The notes beneath the pieces were generated by a model. The model had not been told where the DNA came from, made no database searches, and saw only the letters and a list, made by a program, of their open reading frames with translations. Positions 1-8,726 of a DNA stretch of 64,000 nt are shown piece by piece; within the stretch, counting starts at the first letter, position 1; every line of letters begins with the position of its first letter. The DNA comes from CAVSUZ01 sp963795415 (GTDB lineage: Bacteria > Pseudomonadota > Alphaproteobacteria > Acetobacterales > Acetobacteraceae), in assembly GCA_963795415.1 (NCBI GenBank), contig CAWCHQ010000002.1:496001-560000 (forward strand), read 5' to 3'. A program made the translations under genes and the position numbers.

Positions 1-259
1 AAGTCCGCAGCGCGGTTGCGTCATTCTCGATGAACGTGGCGAAAGCTGCTCCACGCGAGAGCGCTTCCAGGCCCAATGCCCCGGTGCCCGCGAAAGCGTC
101 CAGCACGCGCGCGCCCTCGAGCGCTTCGCGCCCACCCCAAGGCGCGTGGAGCAGCATGTCGAAGAGTGCCTGCCGGACCCGGTCCGCGGTCGGCCGTGTG
201 TGCGCACCGGGCGGTGCGACCAACCGGCGCCCCCGCCAGGTACCGGCGATAATGCGCAT
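1..259 (-). CDS. rsmD: 16S rRNA (guanine(966)-N(2))-methyltransferase RsmD, partial
   Basis: The first 86 residues are present; the rest runs off the left edge. The protein starts MRIIAGTWRGRRL, continues with a TADRVRQALFDML block, and has the SAM-binding glycine motif VLDAFAGTGALGLEALSRGA at about residues 50-69. This is the normal opening of RsmD, which methylates N2 of G966 of 16S rRNA during 30S assembly in the cytoplasm. Its ATG lies directly after the TGA of the upstream dioxygenase gene, so the two are probably co-transcribed. The SAM motif is diagnostic; the catalytic NPPY-type motif would lie outside the window. Confidence 0.9.
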   Translation of the reverse strand, partial: MRIIAGTWRGRRLVAPPGAHTRPTADRVRQALFDMLLHAPWGGREALEGARVLDAFAGTGALGLEALSRGAAFATFIENDATALRT

Positions 260-961
260 TCAGGCGCGGCGGAACGTCACCACAAGCACGTCGCGATGTC
301 CGGGACGGCCGGCGTCCAGCGGCTCGACCGGTGTGACGCCGTGCATCACCCGATTGTCGTCCACCAGCGCGCTGTCCAGCGGATCGGTCAAGGTGAAGTT
401 GCCGAGCGGTTTGTGCGCCAGATCAGTTACGGTGGTAACGCCGCTTTTGATGTTATCGCGCCCGACCAGCAATACGAGCACGTGGTCCACCCCGTCCTGG
501 TGGGTGCCTTCGGGCGTCGGTTTTCCGGCTTGCCCGGCCCGCGCTTCGATGCGGAACTGGTGGACTTCGACATGCCAGGCAGGCACCGGCGTGAGATGTT
601 CGAACAGTTCCTGGCAGGCTTTGAGGATGGTGTTCAATGTCGGGCCGTCGCTGATCTGCTGCCTGACCGGCTCGAACCAGCGGGCGATCCCGCCGTTCAG
701 CGGGTTGTAGTCGCGGCTTTGGTAGTGCGGCTGATTCGGCTTGCGGGTGATGCCGGCGCCATCGGCAGCAAACGCCGCGTGCCGGCGTTTTCGGTAGCGC
801 CCGCCGTCCGCCATGTAGGTGTCCAGGCCGAGGTCACTCCAGCTTGCGGCGAAGTCGTCCCAATCTGAAAGCTTACCGTGCCGTTCCAGCACGTGCCGCA
901 TGTCGGCGCCATGCACGAAGGCAAATCCGTCGTGGCGGATGGTCAATTCGAGCTCGGTCAT
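260..961 (-). CDS. 2OG-Fe(II) dioxygenase family protein (BsmA/IdoA-like)
   Basis: A 233-aa cytoplasmic protein of the 2OG-Fe_Oxy_2 family (PF10014), which includes amino-acid hydroxylases such as isoleucine dioxygenase and the BsmA stress/biofilm proteins. The iron-binding facial triad is visible: an HxD in EGTHQDGVDHV (about residues 149-159) and a distal His in DDNRVMHGVTPVEP near residue 205. Length is normal for the family. Its start overlaps the stop of the upstream mscS gene by 4 bp (ATGA), and its stop abuts the rsmD start, so it sits in the middle of a minus-strand operon. The substrate cannot be read from sequence. Confidence 0.8.
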   Translation of the reverse strand: MTELELTIRHDGFAFVHGADMRHVLERHGKLSDWDDFAASWSDLGLDTYMADGGRYRKRRHAAFAADGAGITRKPNQPHYQSRDYNPLNGGIARWFEPVRQQISDGPTLNTILKACQELFEHLTPVPAWHVEVHQFRIEARAGQAGKPTPEGTHQDGVDHVLVLLVGRDNIKSGVTTVTDLAHKPLGNFTLTDPLDSALVDDNRVMHGVTPVEPLDAGRPGHRDVLVVTFRRA

Positions 962-3402
962 TCAGCAGCCTCCTCCTGCGGCGGGAGCGGCGTTGGCCGG
1001 TTCACCGGCAGGCCGGGCACTACATAAGTCTGCAGCGGGTTGAAAATCACGATGCCTAGCTCCTGGAAGCGCTTTTTCACCCGCCGGTTGAACTCCCGCT
1101 GCACCGGCCAGCGGCCCGAATCGGTGCACGGGATCTGTCCTGTTATCGTTGCTGACGCCCCGTCCACTTTGTCCACGCCCCAGATCTGGATGTCGCTCAG
1201 CATGCGCGATGCGTAGTCTGGGTCCTTGCGCATCTCGGCGGCGATCTGCTTCAGCGCATCCACGACTCGATCGGTATCCTCGTTGTAGGGCACGGCAACG
1301 CTGACCGCGGCATTGCCCAGGCCGCGATTGGTGTTCGTTACACTGGTAACGGCGCTGAAGGGGATGATGTGGACCGACCCGTCGGACGCGCGCAGCCGGA
1401 TGGTGCGTACGGATAGGTTTTCCACTGACCCTGACAGGCCCGATACCGTCACCCAGTCGCCGACCTGCATAGCATTCTCCAGCAGCAGGAAGATGCCGGT
1501 GATGAGGTCCTGAACGAGTTTCTGGGAGCCGAAGCCGATCGCCACACCGACAATCCCGGCGCCCGCCAGCAAGGGCGCGATATTGATGCCGATCTCGGAG
1601 AGGATTGTCAGGCCCGCGATGACGACGATCGCCACGAAAAGCGAACTGCGCAGCAACGGCATGAGCGTGCGCAGCCGGGCGGACTTCGCCACCTGCTGCT
1701 CGCGCGAGAGACGGGACAAATGCGCCTCGATGGCTGCGTTTACCGCCTCCCAGACCAGGAGGGCGAGGACCACAGTAAGGACCATCGTTCCGAGCCCCGC
1801 GGCCAGGCGCAATCCGATGAAACTGGTCTGGAACCATGCGATCAGCGGCACGCCCCAGAATTCGAGCAGCACGATCAGGGCGATCGCATAGACGATGACG
1901 CGAATGACGCCGGCAATAATCGGATGATAGACGCGCAGGCGCATCTGGAGCCCCGGATACTTGTCCAGCAATTCGGGCGAGGGGTTCAGGGTCCGCTCCA
2001 CGGAGCCGAGCAGGACGATGAGCGCCAGGCGGACGATGATTGCCGCGGCCACCAACGCGAGGAAGAAATGCAGCACCTTGGTGAAGCCGTCGCGGATCTC
2101 CACCGCCCAGGCGAACCAGAGCGCGGCGAGGAAAAATAGGGCGATCCAGTGCCAGACCGGCGCGACGGCATTGCGCAGGCGTGCGATGACACCGGTAGCG
2201 CCGGCCGGAGCTCGCAGGTATCGCTTCACCGTGCGGCGCTTCTGCAACACCATGATTGCCAGGAAGCTGTGATTGATCAATCCGCAGACCTTGAGCAGAC
2301 CGTCATGCGCCGGGAGCGACATGCCAAGCAGCAGCCCGACTTCCGCGATGGCGTAACCGAAGACCGACACCACCGCGAGGCGGCGTATCCAGCGCATCGT
2401 CCAGGCTGCTGTGACGTCCGACACCTGGAGCAGCCGAAGCCGTCCGACGTGCGGCGAGACCAGCATGCGCGTGAAGTAGATGATGGCCATGCACATGGCG
2501 TAGGCGTCGATCATCGCGATCACGATCAGCCGCGTCTGCGGGGTCCCGCCGAGCGGGCTGGCGGCCACGATGTGTCCGGCGATGGCAAATCCCAGAATGG
2601 GAAGCAGATCGAAGAAAAGCCGGGCCAGCACAAGCGGCATGCGACGCAGCAAGGTCGCCGCGGCCACGCGACGGAGGCTTCGCTGGCTCACGGGGGACGG
2701 CTCGATGTCGCGCTCTTCGGTTTCGTCGGTGGGTTCCTCGTCTTCGGGCAACGCAGCAGCGGGCCCGGCGCGGCCTTCGAGCACGTGGATCGGATGTCGC
2801 ACGAGGAGACGGGCCGCCCACTGGACGGCGAGGCCGCAGGCCGCGGCCAGTGCGACGCGCCACGCAGCCCTGACGAGGAGATCATGCGCGACGGGGTTCG
2901 TGCTCATCACCACAACCCAGCCCCAAAGCAGCGGGATGCTTTGAACCGTGCGGGTGGCCCTGATCGTCTCTTCCCAAAGCTGGCCGAGGAAGCCGGATGC
3001 GCTGACCAGGACGGCCGCCCCGAGGCTGTTGGGCGCCAGGGTGACCTTGGTTGCCGGTTCGGCAGCCGCATTTGCGGGTTCGGGAGTGGGCTTGGCGGCC
3101 GGGGGGGCTCCGGGCGCGGGGGTGGTGGCCGCAGGCTGGGACGCTGCGGCCGCGACGGGTTGTGCCTGCTTAGGGGCGTCGGCCTCGGCGATTGCGCGGA
3201 GCGAGGCGATCACGTCCGCGCGCTTCTGCGGGTTGTCCAGCACTTCCAGCGCCTTCGCGGCCTGAGCGGGGGTCAGCGCCGGGGCAGCCGGGGGCGGCGG
3301 AGGCACGGGGGTCTGCGCCGGGGCAGCCGCCCCGGCGAGAACCAGAAACAACAGCGCAGTCGTGCCGATCCGGCCGATCTGACGTGAAATTGCGGTCAGC
3401 AT
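958..3402 (-). CDS. Large mechanosensitive channel, MscS family
   Basis: An 814-aa MscS-type channel. It opens with a signal peptide (about residues 1-30, ending AAAPAQT), followed by an Ala/Pro-rich low-complexity stretch to about residue 120, then a series of membrane helices in which an acidic loop EDEEPTDETEERD is visible. The pore-lining helix and MscS core lie near residues 610-700: GVAIGFGSQKLVQDLITG followed by the beta domain (MQVGDWVTVSG, DGSVHIIPFSAVTSV). It resembles the extended multi-helix MscS paralogs rather than E. coli MscS. The start is only 37 bp from the divergent HIG1 gene. Role inferred: osmotic pressure release in the inner membrane. Confidence 0.9.
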   Translation of the reverse strand: MLTAISRQIGRIGTTALLFLVLAGAAAPAQTPVPPPPPAAPALTPAQAAKALEVLDNPQKRADVIASLRAIAEADAPKQAQPVAAAASQPAATTPAPGAPPAAKPTPEPANAAAEPATKVTLAPNSLGAAVLVSASGFLGQLWEETIRATRTVQSIPLLWGWVVVMSTNPVAHDLLVRAAWRVALAAACGLAVQWAARLLVRHPIHVLEGRAGPAAALPEDEEPTDETEERDIEPSPVSQRSLRRVAAATLLRRMPLVLARLFFDLLPILGFAIAGHIVAASPLGGTPQTRLIVIAMIDAYAMCMAIIYFTRMLVSPHVGRLRLLQVSDVTAAWTMRWIRRLAVVSVFGYAIAEVGLLLGMSLPAHDGLLKVCGLINHSFLAIMVLQKRRTVKRYLRAPAGATGVIARLRNAVAPVWHWIALFFLAALWFAWAVEIRDGFTKVLHFFLALVAAAIIVRLALIVLLGSVERTLNPSPELLDKYPGLQMRLRVYHPIIAGVIRVIVYAIALIVLLEFWGVPLIAWFQTSFIGLRLAAGLGTMVLTVVLALLVWEAVNAAIEAHLSRLSREQQVAKSARLRTLMPLLRSSLFVAIVVIAGLTILSEIGINIAPLLAGAGIVGVAIGFGSQKLVQDLITGIFLLLENAMQVGDWVTVSGLSGSVENLSVRTIRLRASDGSVHIIPFSAVTSVTNTNRGLGNAAVSVAVPYNEDTDRVVDALKQIAAEMRKDPDYASRMLSDIQIWGVDKVDGASATITGQIPCTDSGRWPVQREFNRRVKKRFQELGIVIFNPLQTYVVPGLPVNRPTPLPPQEEAAE

Positions 3403-3439
3403 ACTCTATGTTGTGGCTATCCACCCAAGGTGATCGGTC

Positions 3440-3628
3440 ATGATCTTTCTCCTGATCCCGGTCGTGCTTCTGATGCTGGCAACGCTGGGCGTTCTGCTTG
3501 CCGGCGTGGTGGGTTTGGCTCGCGGAGGCGATCCGGTACGCTCCAACCAGTTGATGCGTTGGCGTGTCCTATTCCAGGCCGCCGCTCTGCTGCTCTTCAT
3601 TGTCGTCATGGGGCTTATGCACCATTGA
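3440..3628 (+). CDS. HIG1-domain twin transmembrane protein
   Basis: A 62-aa protein with two hydrophobic helices (residues 1-25 and 46-60) joined by a short loop RGGDPVRSNQLMRWRV. This helix-loop-helix with a conserved RSNxLMRWRV-like loop is the HIG1 (hypoxia-induced gene 1) domain arrangement. In many alphaproteobacteria a protein of this type lies just upstream of etfB-etfA, often with a cobalamin adenosyltransferase between them; here that gene is absent and a 499-bp gap replaces it. It is divergent from mscS. A link to respiration is inferred from family and context only. Confidence 0.75.
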   Translation: MIFLLIPVVLLMLATLGVLLAGVVGLARGGDPVRSNQLMRWRVLFQAAALLLFIVVMGLMHH

Positions 3629-4127
3629 GGCTGGTTGTGGCGGAGGTTTGGCGGCGTTCACCGCAGGACGGCGGAGCTGTCGGGTTGCCGATACGGCTTC
3701 CTCCAGGTGCCAATCCCGGAAGCTGACGAACCGTCGGAAGGCCTCACGCTGCCCTTAAATGGGGCGAGCGCGGCGATCGCACCGATCCGCGTCGAATTGA
3801 GCCAGCACCTGGGGGTCGGGAACTCGGGCCGCGGCGGGTGGCATTGGGGGGCGGGAGCCGGGGAGTAGGCACGAGGTGACCGCCGATACCGCGCCGGCAG
3901 TTGACGGTCATTAGAGCGCGTGATTCAGACCTCTGGCGATTCCGCCTCCGGTCATCTCACGTTAATCGGACCTGCGCCATTTTGTGCAAGCGACAGGCTT
4001 GCCCGGATGTTTTGAGCTGTGGGGCCGGGGCGGCGGCGCTGGATGGCGGTTTGACTCGGAAAGGCACGAATGCCTATGGTCCGGCCGCATGTTGCGGGTG
4101 CGAACAGGCCCGAGTCCTGGAGTGGCT
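3629..4127 (+). other. Gap between HIG1 gene and etfB with no convincing gene
   Basis: About 500 bp. Short open frames are present but have no recognisable protein pattern. The gene usually found here in relatives, a PduO-type cobalamin adenosyltransferase, is not detectable in any frame. The etfB promoter should lie toward the right end; a stretch reading TTAGAGCGCGTGATTCAG at 3911-3928 loosely resembles the AGAGC palindrome family seen elsewhere in the window. Confidence 0.5.
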
Positions 4128-4877
4128 ATGAAGATACTCGTCCCTGTCAAGCGGGTGGTCGATTACAACGTGAAGGTCCGCGTCAAGGCTGACGGATCCG
4201 GCGTGGAGACGGCCGGGGTGAAGATGTCGATGAACCCGTTCGACGAGATCGCGGTGGAGGAAGCAGTTCGGCTGAAGGAAAAGGGGATTGTCACCGAGAT
4301 CGTAGCGGTTTCGCTTGGCGTGGCCCAGTGCGCCGAGACGATCCGGACGGCGCTGGCCATGGGCGCCGATCGCGGCATTCTGGTCGAGACCGATGTCGAA
4401 CTGCAGCCCCTGGCGGTGGCCAAGCTGCTGAAGGCGATCGCCGGAAGAGAGCAGCCGAAGCTGATCATCCTCGGCAAACAGGCGATCGACGACGACATGA
4501 ACGCCACCGGCCAGATGCTGGCGGCGCTTCTGGGCTGGCCGCAGGGCACGTTCGCCAGCAAGCTGGTGGTCGAGGGCGAGCAGATCACGGTTACCCGGGA
4601 AGTTGACGGCGGGTTGGAGACGGTCGTGCTGAATTTGCCGGCGGTGATTACGACCGATCTGCGGCTGAATGAGCCGCGTTACGCCTCGCTGCCGAACATC
4701 ATGAAAGCACGCAAAAAACCCATTGAGACCATAAAGCCTGCCGATCTGGGTGTTGATCCGGCGCCGCGGCTGAAGCTGGTGAAGGTGTCCGAGCCGCCGA
4801 AGCGCAAAGCGGGGCAGAAGGTGGGATCGGTGGCGGAGCTGGTGACCAAATTGAAGACCGAAGCGAAGGTGATCTGA
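4128..4877 (+). CDS. etfB: Electron transfer flavoprotein beta subunit
   Basis: A 249-aa EtfB, one half of the soluble FAD/AMP heterodimer that carries electrons from acyl-CoA dehydrogenases to ETF:quinone oxidoreductase. It begins MKILVPVKRVVDYNVK, has the adenine-nucleotide loop region (VAVSLGVAQCAETIRTALA then AMGADRGILVE), the DDDMNATGQMLAALLGWPQ segment and the RYASLPNIMKARKKPIE signature near residue 185. The ATG at 4128 is chosen over an earlier in-frame one because a GGAG lies 5 bp upstream and the family starts here. It is followed 2 bp later by etfA. Confidence 0.96.
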   Translation: MKILVPVKRVVDYNVKVRVKADGSGVETAGVKMSMNPFDEIAVEEAVRLKEKGIVTEIVAVSLGVAQCAETIRTALAMGADRGILVETDVELQPLAVAKLLKAIAGREQPKLIILGKQAIDDDMNATGQMLAALLGWPQGTFASKLVVEGEQITVTREVDGGLETVVLNLPAVITTDLRLNEPRYASLPNIMKARKKPIETIKPADLGVDPAPRLKLVKVSEPPKRKAGQKVGSVAELVTKLKTEAKVI

Positions 4878-4879
4878 GC

Positions 4880-5815
4880 ATGCCGGTCCTGGTTCTGCTG
4901 GAGCATGATGCCGCCGGTATCAAGCAACCGTCTCGGTCGGCCGTTGCGGCCGCGACGAAGCTTGGCGAGGTGCACGGGCTGGTGCTCGGCAGCAGGGCCG
5001 ATGCCGCTGCGACGGCTGCCGGCAAGCTGCCCGGATTGAGCAAGGTGCTGGTTTGCGACTCCCCCGCGTTTGAGCATTTGCTGGCCGAGCCGGCCGCGGC
5101 GTTGCTGGTGCAGCTGGCTCCGGGTTATTCGCATCTACTGGCCGCGGCGACCGCGGTAGGTAAGAACATCATTCCCCGCGTCGCGGCTCTTCTGGATGCG
5201 CAGCCGATCAGCGACATCGCGGGGATCGAAGACGCCGACACGTTCGTCCGGCCGATCTATGCGGGCAACGCGCTCGCCACCGTAAAATCGGCCGATGACA
5301 AGAAGGTCATTTCGGTGCGCGCCGCCAGCTTCGACCCGGTTGCGACGGAGGGCGGGAATGCGCCGGTGGAAGCGGTCGCGGCGCCGGAGGCGCCGGAGAT
5401 TTCCCGCTTCGTGTCCGCCGAGCTGTCGAAGAGCGAACGTCCCGAACTGACAGCCGCGCGGGTTGTGATTTCCGGCGGGCGGGGCATGCAGAGCGGCGAC
5501 AATTTTTCCCTTTTGGAACCCATCGCGGACAAGCTGGGAGCGGCCATCGGCGCCTCCCGCGCCGCGGTGGATGCCGGGTTCGTTCCCAACGATTATCAGG
5601 TGGGACAGACCGGCAAGGTCGTGGCACCCGATCTGTATATTGCGGTCGGCATCTCCGGTGCGATCCAGCACCTGGCTGGGATGAAGGACAGCAAGGTGAT
5701 CGTTGCAATCAACAAGGACGAGGAAGCGCCCATTTTCCAGGTCGCCGATTACGGCCTGGTGGCTGACCTTTTCAACGTGCTGCCTGAGCTGGCAGCGGAA
5801 CTGGAGCGCTCCTGA
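4880..5815 (+). CDS. etfA: Electron transfer flavoprotein alpha subunit
   Basis: A 311-aa EtfA, the FAD-carrying partner of EtfB. The C-terminal FAD domain is clear: VISGGRGMQSGDNFSLLEP, AAVDAGFVPNDYQVGQTGK, then LYIAVGISGAIQHLAGM and VAINKDEEAPIFQVADYG. Length and start are typical. The stop codon overlaps the next gene start as TGATG, so translation of hbd is probably coupled to it. Confidence 0.96.
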   Translation: MPVLVLLEHDAAGIKQPSRSAVAAATKLGEVHGLVLGSRADAAATAAGKLPGLSKVLVCDSPAFEHLLAEPAAALLVQLAPGYSHLLAAATAVGKNIIPRVAALLDAQPISDIAGIEDADTFVRPIYAGNALATVKSADDKKVISVRAASFDPVATEGGNAPVEAVAAPEAPEISRFVSAELSKSERPELTAARVVISGGRGMQSGDNFSLLEPIADKLGAAIGASRAAVDAGFVPNDYQVGQTGKVVAPDLYIAVGISGAIQHLAGMKDSKVIVAINKDEEAPIFQVADYGLVADLFNVLPELAAELERS

Positions 5816-6732
5816 TGAATGTTGACGTTAATCCGGCGGAATTGATAGCCGCCCAAAGCGAGATCGCCCGCGTCGGCGTTGTCGGCGCGGGACAGATGGG
5901 CAACGGCATTGCCCATGTCTGCGCGCTGGCCGGGCTGCCGGTGACCATGCTGGATGTGAAGCCCGACGCGCTGACAAAAGCGCTGGCAACAATAGGGCAC
6001 AATCTCGACCGGCAGATCCACCGCAACCTGATCACCGAGGACGATAAGCAGGACGCATTGGGGCGGATTGCGACGACGACGGATTATGCGGCGTTCCGCG
6101 ATGCCGATCTGGTAATCGAAGCGGCGACGGAGAAGGAAGAGATCAAGCATGCGGTGTTCCGCGCACTCACGCCGCATCTGAAGCCATCCTGCATGCTTGC
6201 GTCCAATACGTCCTCGATCTCCGTTACCCGGCTTGCCGCTGCCACCGATCGGCCGGAGAAGTTCATCGGCATGCACTTCATGAACCCGGTGCCGGTGATG
6301 AAGCTGGTCGAGATCATCCGCGGCATCACCACGGACGAGCCGACGTTTCAGGCGGTGCAGAACCTCGCACACCGGCTGGGGAAGACCACAGCGGTTGCGG
6401 AGGATTTTCCGGCGTTCATCGTCAACCGCATCCTGGTGCCGATGATCAACGAGGCGGTGTATGCGCTGTACGAAGGTGTGGGCTCGGTCAGTGCCATCGA
6501 CACGTCGATGAAGCTTGGAGCGAACCACCCGATGGGGCCGCTGGAACTGGCGGACTTCATCGGCCTGGATACCTGCCTGTCGATCATGCAGGTGCTGTAT
6601 GAAGGACTTTCGGACAGCAAGTATCGCCCTTGTCCGCTGCTGGTGAAGTATGTTGAAGCTGGCTGGCTGGGACGGAAGACCGGCCGGGGATTTTACGATT
6701 ACTCCCAGACGCCGCCGCGCCCGACGCGATAG
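5815..6732 (+). CDS. hbd: 3-hydroxybutyryl-CoA dehydrogenase
   Basis: A 305-aa NAD-dependent 3-hydroxyacyl-CoA dehydrogenase that interconverts 3-hydroxybutyryl-CoA and acetoacetyl-CoA. The N-terminal Rossmann motif is VVGAGQMGNGIAHVCALAG (about residues 21-39). The catalytic His lies in FIGMHFMNPVPVMKLVE, and the domain junction in FPAFIVNRILVPMINEAV. The GANHPMGPLELADFIGLD block is typical of the short-chain enzymes. It closes the etfB-etfA-hbd operon, consistent with fatty-acid or polyhydroxybutyrate metabolism feeding electrons to ETF. It could be called paaH/hbdA in other schemes. Confidence 0.94.
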   Translation: MNVDVNPAELIAAQSEIARVGVVGAGQMGNGIAHVCALAGLPVTMLDVKPDALTKALATIGHNLDRQIHRNLITEDDKQDALGRIATTTDYAAFRDADLVIEAATEKEEIKHAVFRALTPHLKPSCMLASNTSSISVTRLAAATDRPEKFIGMHFMNPVPVMKLVEIIRGITTDEPTFQAVQNLAHRLGKTTAVAEDFPAFIVNRILVPMINEAVYALYEGVGSVSAIDTSMKLGANHPMGPLELADFIGLDTCLSIMQVLYEGLSDSKYRPCPLLVKYVEAGWLGRKTGRGFYDYSQTPPRPTR

Positions 6733-6918
6733 GCTCTATTCTGTTTTGCCGGCGGACTTTCGGGGAAATCCACATCCTCGCACAGACTCGGCCACCGGCC
6801 GTTCTACTCGGGGATCCTGGGGCTGCAGCTGCGGGAGCACGGCTGAGCTTGCGCCTGGGCGTCACATCCGGTAGCGTAAGAGCATGATAATCCGGACCAC
6901 GAGGACGCGAATTAGCCT

Positions 6919-6940
6919 CCCGGCTGCCTGAGCAGCCGGG
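6919..6940 (+). terminator. Candidate terminator or attenuator hairpin
   Basis: Perfect 8-bp stem CCCGGCTG / CAGCCGGG around a 6-nt loop, with a short T-run about 12 bp downstream (within GCGTTTTTCC). It lies 187 bp after hbd and just before the ACT-like gene. The distance from the T-run is longer than ideal for an intrinsic terminator. Confidence 0.45.
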
Positions 6941-6981
6941 CCAGTCACCCGCGTTTTTCCCGTACTCCGGAGTCCCCGCTC

Positions 6982-7254
6982 ATGTCCGAACCACCGTGTG
7001 TCGCCGTGCGATACATGCTCGACGCCGACCCCCATCCCGGCCTGCTTCCACGCCTTCTTCAAGCCTTTGCCCGCCGCGACCTGACGCCTGACCGTATGTG
7101 GTCGCATCGCAGTGGCACCGCGTTGCATGCGGAAATCGCACTCGAGGCCATGCCTGCCGAGGAGGTGCACCTGGTGGAAGGCAATCTGCGACAGGTGGTC
7201 GGCGTGCGGGGTGTCACTCTGATAAGGCCGACCCGGTTACGCGACGCCGCATGA
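6982..7254 (+). CDS. Small ACT-like domain protein
   Basis: A 90-aa protein with a beta-alpha-beta-beta-alpha-beta pattern: VAVRYMLDADPHPGLLPRLL, then FARRDLTPDRMWSHR, ALHAEIALEAMPAEEVHLVE and VVGVRGVTLI. This is the shape of a single ACT domain, such as the regulatory small subunit of acetolactate synthase (IlvM/IlvH type), but the sequence match is weak and no large subunit gene is adjacent. It precedes the oxidase operon by 52 bp on the same strand. Function unknown. Confidence 0.55.
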   Translation: MSEPPCVAVRYMLDADPHPGLLPRLLQAFARRDLTPDRMWSHRSGTALHAEIALEAMPAEEVHLVEGNLRQVVGVRGVTLIRPTRLRDAA

Positions 7255-7306
7255 CAGACTGCCCGATGGTGCTATACCGGACGCAGGCAGAGAAGCGAGG
7301 CTGGCC

Positions 7307-8725
7307 GTGGCGAGTGCAATCATCCTTGCGCGCGCGCAATTCGCCTTCACCATCGGGTTTCACATCGTTCTGCCCGCTTTCACAATCGGGCTCGCCAGCT
7401 ATCTGATGGTGCTGGAGGCACTCTGGTTGCTTACAGGCCGGCAAGTTTATCTTGACGTTTTCAAATACTGGCTGAAGATTTTTTCCATCGTCTTTGCGAT
7501 GGGCGTGGTGTCGGGACTCGTCATGTCGTACCAGTTCGGCACCAACTGGTCACGGTTTGCTCAAAGGGCCGGACCGGTCATCGGTCCACTCATGGGCTAT
7601 GAAGTCCTCGCCGCATTCTTTCTCGAGTCAGGCTTTCTCGGTGTGATGCTGTTTGGGCTGAATTGCGTGGGACCGAAGCTGCATTTCGCGGCGACGGTGT
7701 TTGTCGCGGCCGGAACGCTGATGAGCGCGTTCTGGATACTTTCGGCCAATTCCTGGATGCAAACCCCGGCGGGGTACACCATCGCGGCGGATGGCCGCTT
7801 TGAACCGGCGAACTGGTGGACGGTGATTTTCAACCCGTCCTTTCCCTACCGGTTCGTGCACATGGTGCTGGCTTCATACGTATCAGGCGCGTTCGCTGTG
7901 GGTGCAGTTGGAGCCTGGCACCTGCTGCGCGACCGGCAGAACCAGGGTGCGCGGTTGATGTTCTCCATGGCGATGTGGATGGCGACAATCGTGGTGCCGC
8001 TGCAAGGACTAGCCGGCGATCAGCACGGACTGAACACGCGGGAGCATCAACCGGCGAAAGTCGCGGCGATCGAGGGAGACTTCGAATCAGAACCAGGCAC
8101 CCCGCTGGTCCTTTTCGGTATGCCCAACGAGGCCCAGGGACGCGTCGACTGGGCGATAACAATTCCCCACCTGGGCGCGCTGATTTTGACGCATTCATGG
8201 GATGGCGAGGTCAGGGGGTTGAAGGAATTTCCGAAACAGGATTGGCCGCCGGTGCCGTACGTATTCTGGTCGTTCCGCGTCATGGTGGGGCTGTGGCTGC
8301 TGATGGTGATCGTCGGGTTCTGGAGCCTCGCCCAGCGTCTGCGCGGCCGCCTGTATGACACGCCGTTGCTGCTGCGCGCGGCCGTGGTAATGGCGCCGGC
8401 GGGATTCGTTGCGGTGCTGGCCGGCTGGACTACCACGGAAGTGGGGCGGCAACCATTCACGGTGTACGGCTTGATGACCACGGCAGACAGTGCGTCCCCC
8501 ATCGCGCTTCCAGGCGTCGCCGTATCGCTCGCAGCATTCGCCGTAATCTATTTCATCGTGTTCGGCACCGGCTTTGCGTTCATCCTGCGGATGATGCGTC
8601 ATCCGCCGCTTACGGGAGAATCCGGGCCGGAAACCGGCGTGCCCGTTCGCAGCGCCGGGATCACGCCGGCGCCCGCGCTACAGCATGGCACCGTGGCGGA
8701 GCCAGCCCCGGGTGGAGGCAGCTGA
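7307..8725 (+). CDS. cioA: bd-type quinol oxidase subunit I (cyanide-insensitive class)
   Basis: A 472-aa integral membrane subunit of the bd terminal oxidase, which oxidises quinol and reduces O2 to water. The GTG start is preceded by a GAGG. His19 in ARAQFAFTIGFHIVLPAF is the conserved heme ligand, another His lies in FRFVHMVLASYVSGAF, and the GWTTTEVGRQPFTVYG block is present near residue 370. The periplasmic Q-loop is short (about residues 240-300), as in the CioA class rather than E. coli CydA. The gene stops 1 bp before the cioB start. The name cioA follows that class; cydA is equally defensible. Confidence 0.93.
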   Translation: MASAIILARAQFAFTIGFHIVLPAFTIGLASYLMVLEALWLLTGRQVYLDVFKYWLKIFSIVFAMGVVSGLVMSYQFGTNWSRFAQRAGPVIGPLMGYEVLAAFFLESGFLGVMLFGLNCVGPKLHFAATVFVAAGTLMSAFWILSANSWMQTPAGYTIAADGRFEPANWWTVIFNPSFPYRFVHMVLASYVSGAFAVGAVGAWHLLRDRQNQGARLMFSMAMWMATIVVPLQGLAGDQHGLNTREHQPAKVAAIEGDFESEPGTPLVLFGMPNEAQGRVDWAITIPHLGALILTHSWDGEVRGLKEFPKQDWPPVPYVFWSFRVMVGLWLLMVIVGFWSLAQRLRGRLYDTPLLLRAAVVMAPAGFVAVLAGWTTTEVGRQPFTVYGLMTTADSASPIALPGVAVSLAAFAVIYFIVFGTGFAFILRMMRHPPLTGESGPETGVPVRSAGITPAPALQHGTVAEPAPGGGS

Positions 8726-8726
8726 T

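Noticed and set aside
2149..3387. 412-aa plus-strand open frame
   Set aside because: Antisense shadow of the mscS gene with Arg/Gly/Asp-rich composition typical of GC-rich shadow frames.
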